NCBI GenBank assembly: GCA_020698575.1
Contig: CM036251.1
Location: 12,502,288 to 12,566,287 of the forward strand
Reading direction: 5' to 3'
DNA: 64,000 nucleotides
From: Bostrychus sinensis
Lineage: Eukaryota; Chordata; Actinopteri; Gobiiformes; Eleotridae
In this document: piece by piece, positions 56,885 to 64,000 of the stretch
Numbering within the stretch: position 1 is the first letter of the stretch
How the letters are laid out: each line of letters begins with the position of its first letter
Translations under genes and position numbers: made by a program
The notes under the pieces: model-generated
What the model was told of the DNA's origin: nothing
Seen by the model: the letters and a program-made list of their open reading frames with translations, nothing else
Databases searched by the model: none

Positions 56885-57085
56885 TAATTACTGGGGCTCC
56901 TCTTGGGTTTGTTTACACCCAATTTTCCTCATCAGATTTCATAATAACATCACTGAAGGTCTGTCCTCCTAAAATTATTTGAAATCCAATTACAATTTAA
57001 CACTGTTTGAAGATAAATGACGCAGTTGGTTGATTGTCCAATTTTTAATTACTTTATTGATGGCGCCAGGAAGAAGAGTGAATGG
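56885..57085. promoter_or_regulatory. Repeat-poor block, possible conserved noncoding element
   Basis: GGTTTGTTTACACCCAATTT (forkhead-like TGTTTAC), TTTTTAATTACTTTATTGAT and GATGGCGCCAGGAAGAAG; no repeat similarity and no frame. It lies about 1.1 kb intronic of the 58178 donor. Weak call. Confidence 0.25.
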
Positions 57086-58171
57086 TGGGGAAATATTATG
57101 ATGTTGCTTGGTGGTGTTAGGTAGCAACAAAATCATTAAATGTTTATTATCTTCAAGTTTTAACTTGACTCTACAAGGCCTAAAGCAACAGCAGAGTGAA
57201 CTTGTCCAAACTTATCTAGACATATAGGGATAACTGGGCTCAATAGACGACCATAACATTATTGTAATGCAAGTTAATCGCAAAAATGTTTATCAGTGAT
57301 CACTGATGCAGCAACACTACATCTGCAATATTGTGCAGCCTTAATGCACAGGCACATGTCAGTAAATTAGAATATTGTTGACAAAATTCAATTATTTCAG
57401 CAGTTCAATGAATAGATTAGGGCTGAATGATTTTGAAAATAATCTAACTGTGATTTTTCTGACAGATATTGCAGTTGTGATGAGATTTGCAATGCATATT
57501 TTTTAAATAAATGTTCAGTTCACAGCATTCATTTTAAATATTTGATGGAGCATTGACACTTGAGACTGAAATATTCACAGCTAATCTAATAGAGGGCACC
57601 ACATGCTTTTCAGATCATGTTTATAGAGGTTTAAACTACAGCTGTAGCAGTTTATAAATATTAAAACCCTGTGGAGGTTCTCTGCAGAGGACATTATATC
57701 AGCTAAATAACCGCAGCTTACTAAATTACTTATGTTACTAAATCATAATCAAATGTATATCTAAACTATTTCAGGCAAGGCTTTGTTTTCTTTTGATATA
57801 TATTTTTTTCTGTACATGGGTCACTTAACTCCAAAAACTGATAACATCCACTAACCACTGTTGACTCTCACACCCAGCACTACTTCAAAAGAATCAGAGC
57901 TTTCCTTCTATAAATATCAAAATATAACTTAAAATGCATGCAGAAATTTTTCTAAAACTTCCTCCTGTATCCTTTAATGCTATGAAATGTCAGTGTCTAG
58001 GAGAGAAGTGGGTGGCTCTAAAATCTTCTTTACATGTTCGACACGAGGCATCAGGATGACAAGTCTGGAGAGACAGGTGAATCTCTAAAGGACCCCACGA
58101 TTTCCCCAGGGCTCTGCCTCATCTGACACACGATGCTCCCTACAGAAAAGGTGACTTTAAATGAGCTGTAA

Positions 58172-58179
58172 ACTTGCCT
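58172..58179 (-). other. Non-canonical GC splice donor
   Basis: Read on the minus strand, the last codons AGC TAC TAT GAG of the exon are followed directly by GCAAGTTT. No GT lies near the position that would keep the family reading frame. AG|GCAAGT is the strong form expected of U2-type GC-AG introns, where a perfect match to U1 compensates for the C at +2. The paired acceptor at 31627-31628 is a normal pyrimidine-rich AG. A sequencing or assembly substitution (GT to GC) is the alternative. Confidence 0.85.
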
Positions 58180-58291
58180 CATAGTAGCTCCTCACGGCGT
58201 TGCAGAAAGCTTCATCAGCCACGATTTGCGTCTCCCCGTTGAGAAAGGCCAGAAAACGCTCTTTCACTGCCTGCAGCTGCTGCTTGTTCAC
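58178..58291 (-). CDS. cadps: CADPS/CAPS exon (N-terminal region, 38 codons)
   Basis: Internal exon of a calcium-dependent secretion activator, a cytosolic and peripheral-membrane protein that primes dense-core vesicles for Ca2+-triggered exocytosis. On the minus strand an acceptor ending in CAG (58294-58292) is followed by 38 open codons whose translation contains KQQLQAVKERF, FLNGETQIVADEAF and AVRSYYE, motifs I recognise from the segment just before the large 'MVQSGGCSANDFREVF' exon of vertebrate CADPS and CADPS2. The exon starts and ends in phase 0, so it joins the 31626-31294 exon in frame. The donor is AG|GCAAGT, a GC donor. The preceding coding exon, which in the family carries the long low-complexity N terminus, is not seen between here and 64000. 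CADPS versus CADPS2 cannot be decided from this exon alone. Confidence 0.93.
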
Positions 58292-59224
58292 CTGAGACAC
58301 ACGAGACAAAAGACTCAAATTAGTGTTTCACATTCATTCATGGAGTATGGAGACCTCCATTTAGAGGACTATGGAGGCCCAACATCAGACTTTTTGTAAA
58401 CCTCTATTTTTTCTCTATATACTGAAATTTGAACAATTAAAGTGGCTATATTATGCTTTTATTTATAATTCTAAACCAATCTTGGTCACCTCGAGAACAA
58501 CACATTTGCTTTCTGGAGAGGGAAGGGGTTCGTGGGCAATGTGTGTGAATACTTTGAAAATCATTATGTTTCACTTTACTCTATTTTACATGTGTTTCTT
58601 TCTTAGGTTCAACAAAGCCAGTTTCTCTGTATTACCACTAATGTTGACAAGTGGTATACACAAACAGCCAACAAAAGCTTTATAAGAAAAGGTTATATGA
58701 TGTATTGCAGTTATATTTTCTTATTTCTACCACAAAATATCCAAACAGAATACAGTATATAATGTTATGATGAAGGGTGTGATAACAGGGGCTACCATTA
58801 AACTAAAGGAACTAAAAGACACTTAAAACAATGATAAATTGGCATTAAAATACAATACAGAATGAATAAATGAACCTAAATGATGTTACCAGGAATCACA
58901 ATCGAGCTTCAAGAACAAAATATAAGACTCTTAAAAAGGAGGACTTGCAGAATAAGACATAAAATCAAACATGGACAATATCAACTGATTGCACTGCAGT
59001 AGTTACTGTGTTCAACATGGCAGGCGGTCAGATTTTGCTTTTCTAAAAAAATTAATCACAAGTTAAAACAGTGGTTCTTTGGTTAGAGGGCTGTGGAAGT
59101 TGAGGTCTAGAGCCTTGTGACTTTTTAATACAATTTAAAACTTTTGCACTGGTCAACCTCTTATTTTTTCCCTTTCTGAACTGAAATTATAATTTAAATT
59201 AGCCTTTTGAGGTGCACTACCCCT

Positions 59225-59440
59225 CAGCAAGAAGGTCTATCTCACTTCCTCTCACCGTCCAAAGACATGTATGCATAAATTAATTTGCAAAACTAAACTA
59301 GCCTTAAAGAGTGAATGTGAGAGTGAATTCGGTCTCTGTGTCAGCCATGCGCTTAACAGGCTGCTATCCAGAGTGTACCCTGCCAAAGGCCCGTAGTAGC
59401 CCACTGACCCCTAACAAGAACAATCGGAAGCTGCTTGTCA
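59225..59440 (+). repeat. Family B repeat copy
   Basis: CACCGTCCAAAGACATGTATG, GAATTCGGTCTCTGTGTCAG, CAGAGTGTACCCTGCC and ACCCCTAACAAGAACAATCGG, in the order found at 47225-47345. Confidence 0.5.
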
Positions 59441-60274
59441 TCCAATTTTAAGAATATTTAAGAAAAAAAGACTAGTCAATATTCAGATCTAACTCTTAAT
59501 TATTATGAGCCCTCTTCTGTCTGATCTTGACTCCACTTTTTTTAGTTGGAGTGGTGTTTCTGGAGAAGGATGTATTAAATTTGAAACAGATGGAGGAGAT
59601 GAGAGGAGGCACGATGGATGAGACACAGAGCTAAAGTCGGAGATGAAAACGCTTTGTTCGGCCATGACACCAGCGTCACTGACAAGAAGCTCATTATACG
59701 ACAAATGTTCCTCATTATCAAAGTGACTGAGCACGAGACCGGAGCAAGAGGGATGGCTCATACTCTTATCACTGTAACATGAAGTTCAAAGACTGATTGT
59801 GTTAATCACAGAGGACGAGACCGACCATTTTACCATTAACACAATACGTCAATTATTGTATCTCACTGCAGAACAATGCAATACCTCTTCATAAAGACTA
59901 TAGATTGCATTCATTAGCAAAAATGTGTCCCAGAAAAACCTTCAAGTCCAACATAATGTGGCATCAAGAGTAAGAGTTTAAGTATTGTTTTTAGGACTGT
60001 TTTAAGACACTATGTTCAAAATACCTCAATAGTATCTTGGATAAAAACCTTATTGATCGAAATGGAAATTCAGAATTCGTGTGAACCTAAAAGTGCAACT
60101 CCTGGGCAGGATGGATCATGCTTTAACGCTTGTTATGTACAATTCTGGCCATCTGGAGTTGCGAGAACAGACAATATTTTTCAATCTGTCCTTGTCCAAT
60201 ATGGAGTTTATCTGAAAGCAGTGGCCCTCTTTTTGCCACTGGAGCCCTTCTGCTTGAAGATTTGACATGACGTG

Positions 60275-60560
60275 ATCAAAGACAGTCTACTATTCGTGCT
60301 TTCTATCATCTTAAACAATCTGGCCATTCTCCTCTGACCTCTGGCATCAACAAGATATTTCCACCACAGAACTGCCAACTCACTGGATATTCTCTCTTTT
60401 TTGGACGAGTTTCTGTAAACCCTAGAGATGGTTCTGCATGAAAATCCTAGTGGATCAGCAGCAGCAATACCCAGATCAGCCTGTCTGGCATCAACAACAT
60501 CACACTCAAAGTCGAGAGTCCAGTGCTTTGGCTGAAAATCACATCAAGGTGCTTCCCCCA
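60275..60560. mobile_element. DNA transposon remnant
   Basis: TTCTATCATCTTAAACAATC, GGCCATTCTCCTCTGACCTC, GGCATCAACAAGATATTTCC, TGTAAACCCTAGAGATGGTT and CAGCCTGTCTGGCATCAACA match, as remembered, the internal part of a frequent fish class II transposon related in style to the remnant at 30880-31152. Its ends are not preserved. Confidence 0.55.
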
Positions 60561-60654
60561 TCCAACTGCAGGCTCAATTCAGCTTTTTCATACTCCCAAA
60601 GGACATCCTTTTGGTAGTGTAGATAACATCCAAAGAGCCAATACACAGACTCAA

Positions 60655-60865
60655 ACCCAGTGAGGACTAAAAAGACCTTAACTTGGCCTAAATTATATGA
60701 TTCAACCAGGTTTTAACCATAAAAATATCAATTCTATCAACACCAAGCCAAAGTTACATCTTAACCAGGATTAAACAAGCTCAAAACTGGTCTAAAAACT
60801 GGACCAAATCCATACTAAACCTTGACTACAACCAAGACTAAACCAAGGTCCAAAGTCTAAGCCAG
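60655..60865. repeat. Degenerate CTAAACCAGG-type satellite
   Basis: GAGGACTAAAAAGACCTTAA, TTAACCAGGATTAAACAAGC, CAAGACTAAACCAAGGTCC: loose, degraded units of the satellite found at 42.5-43.2 and 51.1-51.5 kb. Transposon ends are not visible. Confidence 0.45.
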
Positions 60866-61954
60866 AGTTTATATAATCTCCATGTTTCACTTTCAGGGAT
60901 GATATGAAAAATATAAATATCACTCAGAGTAATGTGTAGACAATAAAGATATATATTTTAAAAATCTCATTAGTTTCTGATAAAACCTCTGGCTGAAAGG
61001 TACTGCCTTCTCAGCTTGGTCACAAATTCTCCCAAAGCAATGTCACCACAGACTTCAATGTACAAAGAAGTGTGTAAAACCGCTGACAGGACATGTACTT
61101 CATCAGAACGACCAGCGGCATGTCACAATTTTCCACATCTTTGGTTCATAATACAGTACCTTCATCAATAACATTATTAAATCTACTCAGTACTATAAAA
61201 GTTTTGGAAAACTTCAGCAGCAGAGTCAGGAGTCACACATACAGTATCTGATCCATGTCTGAGCCGTCAGATCAAACAGGATGTTTTTTCTACAGCCGAT
61301 AGCCATCTTCTGCAGCAGCCGTCAGTGGATGTGCCCTCACAGACCGCACGACACTCAATATAATGATAAGAGTTGAGGAAATGTCCAGGATGTTGGATGT
61401 GACTGCCCTTTATTTATGGCAGTAAATTATGAAACGTATGCATTTATCTTGTTTTTATTACCTTCTTATGCCACATCCTTGTTAGATAAGGCAACCCTAT
61501 AAAACAAGACCTATAAGATGTCAAATAGGCTTTATTATTAATGATTGTATTGCACTGGTACTCACTAAACACTAAAGGATGCTGTTTCATTAGAAAAAGA
61601 AAGTGTACATACAAAAAAGTGAGTACATTAGCGCTGAATAAATCTTGGTCTAGAGAAAATGCACAAAACACGAATAGAGATACGGGAGGCAAAGTGAAAT
61701 GGAGATAAATATTGTCCAAAAAAAAAAAAAAGACGTGAAGTTAAGCTCCACACACACTGCAATATGGAGGCAAATTGGTCCATTTTAGGTTTGTTTTTAA
61801 AATAAAAGCAGCAGGATGGGCAGCTCTGCTGTTGTTGTAGGTGAGAGGTGGAGGTGTTGGAAACCCATGGTAACCAGTTTCAGTCTAACACCAGGCAGGA
61901 TGAAGCCTGGCCAGCCAGAATACCTCTTTTCCTATTCTATACAAAGAAGTTAAT

Positions 61955-62480
61955 CTGGTACCTCATGGTTTGAATTTCATTTCTACAGGAGGAACAATCA
62001 CAGGCAGAGTAACCAATCAGAGAAACAAAGAGCAGGATATAAGGAGTGCACCGTTGATCTGTATCCAAAACAACTTCAAAATATGCCATGCTATTAGCAA
62101 CTCTGTGCTTACGTCAAGGCAAGGCACTTTACTGTTCCCACAGAAGACTGAACAACAATGCAGACTTCAGCAGAATCAACAGATGATGAAGGAGAGCACT
62201 AAATGCTAATGTTAATGTTATTGCTAAATGTTAATCAGGTCTGAGAAATTATAAAATTTGTTCTGTATAAGCCAGCACCATTGTGATTACATTTAATAGG
62301 ATATTATTTTCCACTTTTGTATGACTTGCTGCAGATAGACAGCTGTGATAGGTCAGGTCCTAATCGACTGACTAAAAACCACAAACTCCAGCTTTTGAAA
62401 AGCAGGAGGGGTTGGTTGGCCAGGCTAGGCAGGATGGCAGTAGTAACATTGGGTAGTGCCATTTTAATAAACAATTTTCC
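61955..62480. repeat. Family E repeat, copy 2
   Basis: Collinear with 47530-48300: TACCTCATGGTTTGAATTTC, CAGAGAAACAAAGAGCAGG, AATATGCCATGCTATTAGCA, GCAGATAGACAGCTGTGATA, TCCAGCTTTTGAAAAGCAGG. Followed by GGTTGGCCAGGCTAGGCAG. Confidence 0.6.
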
Positions 62481-62661
62481 TCTTTAGGCTTTTGTTTATT
62501 TAAAAAAGCTTTGTGTCAAAAACTCTTAAATCATAATCTGACAAAAGCCACATTGATATGACGTTGGCAAAGAGTTGCTAACATTATATCAATCTGGAAT
62601 GGCTCCTGTTCAAAACGTTTGTGAAGGGGCCAGCTTCGTAGCTAAACAACAAACCGCTACG

Positions 62662-62823
62662 ATGGTAAAACAAATAAAGACGTTGTTAGAGGATTTTTGC
62701 TGTTTTCGTAAATGTAGAGCAGCATACGCTGTTTTTCCGAGTTGCCATGTTGATAAGTATCTCTTAAAGTGCTTGTTGTTGCCCACTCACAGGTGTACTG
62801 CCACATCACTGGCCCAGCCGTGA
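62662..62823 (+). other. Open frame possibly related to the 27910-28077 exon
   Basis: ATG at 62662 follows GGCCAGCTTCGTAGCTAAAC; the 27910 ATG follows GGCTAGCTTCGTAACTTG at a similar distance. The peptide MVKQIKTLLEDFCCFRKC shows some likeness to the first residues of the other frame, then diverges. It does not end at a splice site but at a stop. Probably a transposon fragment. Confidence 0.25.
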
Positions 62824-63054
62824 CAAGTCCGGACAATAACGGATCAGCGGGAGCCTGATAAAATTTGTGAACTCACAATTTCTGTAACAATCCAGTTTGC
62901 TGTGCAAAAAAAAATTTAAATCATACAAGTTATCAAAAAAGCTAAAAATTTCTAAGCTAAACTACTTCATAACCAGCAATATTTTTCTTTACTTTTGGCT
63001 TTTCTCTTCTGGCGATGCCATAGCAGTTCATTTTCCTCCTGTAGTGCAGTTCAC

Positions 63055-63180
63055 ATATTAATTTGGCATAGGTTTAAGCCGAATGCCCTTCCTGATGCAA
63101 CCCTCTCCATTTATCCTGGTTTGGAAATGGCACAAAGAGTACACTGGCTTGTGACCCCTGTTGACCTCATAACCTGAAAT
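63055..63180 (+). repeat. Family D repeat, best copy
   Basis: GGTTTAAGCCGAATGCCCTT, CCTGATGCAACCCTCTCCAT, TTATCCTGGTTTGGAAATGG, GAGTACACTGGCTTGTGACC. This is a widespread fish interspersed repeat by recognition; class unknown. Confidence 0.6.
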
Positions 63181-64000
63181 AACATGAATAATCTGTATTT
63201 CTTTCTACATTTTGCCCCATTGACTTCTGTTATAAATTATTCTGATTTGTGGAGCCTACTGTAAAGCTAAAATTATTTCACCTGCACTTCTCCGAACATC
63301 AACAAATCATACTGACCATAAATATTCATATATACTCTTAACGGGCCTTTTATGGTAAAACACATTAGCAGCAGTAGCACAGTTGGTAAGTTCATATTTA
63401 CAGTCAAAAACACCAGAGAAAAACAATCCTGTGTTTGGCGCCTGGGTCATGCATCTTGTCCGCAGAGAAGAAAATGATAGTCATAAATGTCAGTGGCCGT
63501 GTAATTCCTGCCCAGTGAAGCACAGCAGATATATTGTGTTGTATGGGAATTTTAAAGTTGTCATGAGTGACTGGAGCCGCGGCGCATAAGCTGCATATGT
63601 ATGAGATGTCGGGGAGAAAATTAAACCATTATTCTTCTGCTTGTTGCAACACTGCCAGCCACAAATACATCCAGGAAGTCAAAGTGCCAATTTTCCAGTG
63701 ACACAAAGTGAGCAGCGACTTATCTGCTGCCGACAGCTTTTTGTGTGGGCTTTCCCTCCGCCGCTCTGGGTTTGAATGCCTTGGAAAACGACAACAACAC
63801 CAAGAGGAAGGGCTGAATTTAAAGACAAAGACGGAGCTATGACCGTCCAGAGTGAGTCATCCGGCAAAACAGGTGGAAAAAAAGAAAAAGTGAAACGCAG
63901 TTCATTTCAGATAAGAAGACAGACGGCCCACAGCTAGGCATGTACTGAAATCTGGAGACTTTAAAGGGGAGAAACAGCATGTCTTTTTTGCAGCTTTGCA

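Larger units (their letters stand above)
31627..58177 (-). other. cadps giant intron, 26.6 kb, GC-AG type
   Basis: No exon was recognised inside. It contains the LTR nest at 34405-35400, the hairpin at 33984-34061, satellite-filled hAT elements, families A, B, D, E and F, and several repeat-poor blocks. For 39470-42380, 46530-47220, 49630-50900, 53000-53870 and 56000-57400 I see no gene and little repeat sequence. Long A/T runs occur at 38310-38325, 48011-48032, 50698-50715 and 50877-50899. Confidence 0.6.
5427..58291 (-). other. cadps: Visible span of the cadps transcription unit
   Basis: The five exons are collinear, on one strand and in compatible phase, so they belong to one gene rather than retrocopies. 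Intron sizes in transcript order are 26,551, 24,018, 93 and 1,319 bp. All acceptors are AG; all donors are GT except the first, which is GC. The exons are clearly GC-richer than the surrounding AT-rich introns. CADPS-family proteins act in neurons and endocrine cells; giant 5' introns packed with possible regulatory sequence fit such a gene. Fish may carry two CADPS paralogues, and I cannot say which this is. Confidence 0.9.
58292..64000 (-). other. cadps intron upstream of the first visible exon (partial)
   Basis: No first exon, CpG-rich promoter or start codon belonging to cadps was found. It holds a family A fragment (58438-58510), family B (59225-59440), a DNA transposon remnant (60275-60560), satellite-like sequence (60655-60860), family E (61955-62480) and family D (63055-63180). 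Nothing was recognised in 58700-59200, 61000-61900 and 63250-64000. Confidence 0.55.

Noticed and set aside
59489..59761. Minus-strand open frame of 90 codons as possible cadps first exon
   Set aside because: No CADPS N-terminal motif, no donor in the right phase and no CpG-rich promoter; the serine-rich look is not specific.

Overview
This is vertebrate, almost certainly teleost, nuclear DNA: about 1.4% of it is coding and the rest is large AT-rich introns filled with fish-type DNA transposons (Tc1/mariner, hAT, TTAA-inserting, 9-bp-duplicating elements), tRNA-derived SINEs, a 5'-truncated LINE and a solo LTR. No bacterial, phage or CRISPR features are present.

The only host gene I can support is on the minus strand: five consecutive internal exons of a CADPS/CAPS-family gene (calcium-dependent secretion activator), best matched to CADPS (CAPS1) rather than CADPS2 from remembered family sequences. 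In transcript order the exons lie at 58291-58178, 31626-31294, 7275-7195, 7101-6868 and 5548-5427. They join in phase 0 and encode 294 complete codons plus two bases. Together they cover the region ahead of the C2 domain and the first strands of that domain. The intervening introns are about 26.6 kb, 24.0 kb, 93 bp and 1.3 kb. The first exon and promoter must lie right of the window; the rest of C2, the PH domain and the MUN/MHD region lie left of it. The first intron seen uses a GC donor (AG|GCAAGT) instead of GT.

Layout: 1-5.4 kb, intron with two nonautonomous DNA transposons and a possible conserved noncoding block. 5.4-7.3 kb, three clustered exons. 7.3-31.3 kb, a giant intron with a LINE, SINEs, several Tc1-like elements (one a nearly full-length transposase pseudogene), a 21.2-kb element with a 9-bp duplication, a TTAA element, and a 3.08-kb element that split an older Tc1-like copy at 27.7-30.8 kb. 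31.3-31.6 kb, the large 111-codon exon. 31.6-58.2 kb, a second giant intron with a solo LTR, satellite-filled hAT elements, a long hairpin at 34.0 kb and repeat-poor stretches that may be regulatory. 58.2-58.3 kb, one exon. 58.3-64 kb, part of the preceding intron.

At least seven insertions of one repeat inside another can be read from interrupted repeat sequence, most with target-site duplications, giving a relative insertion chronology. Family names rest on recognition by eye, not on a database search.
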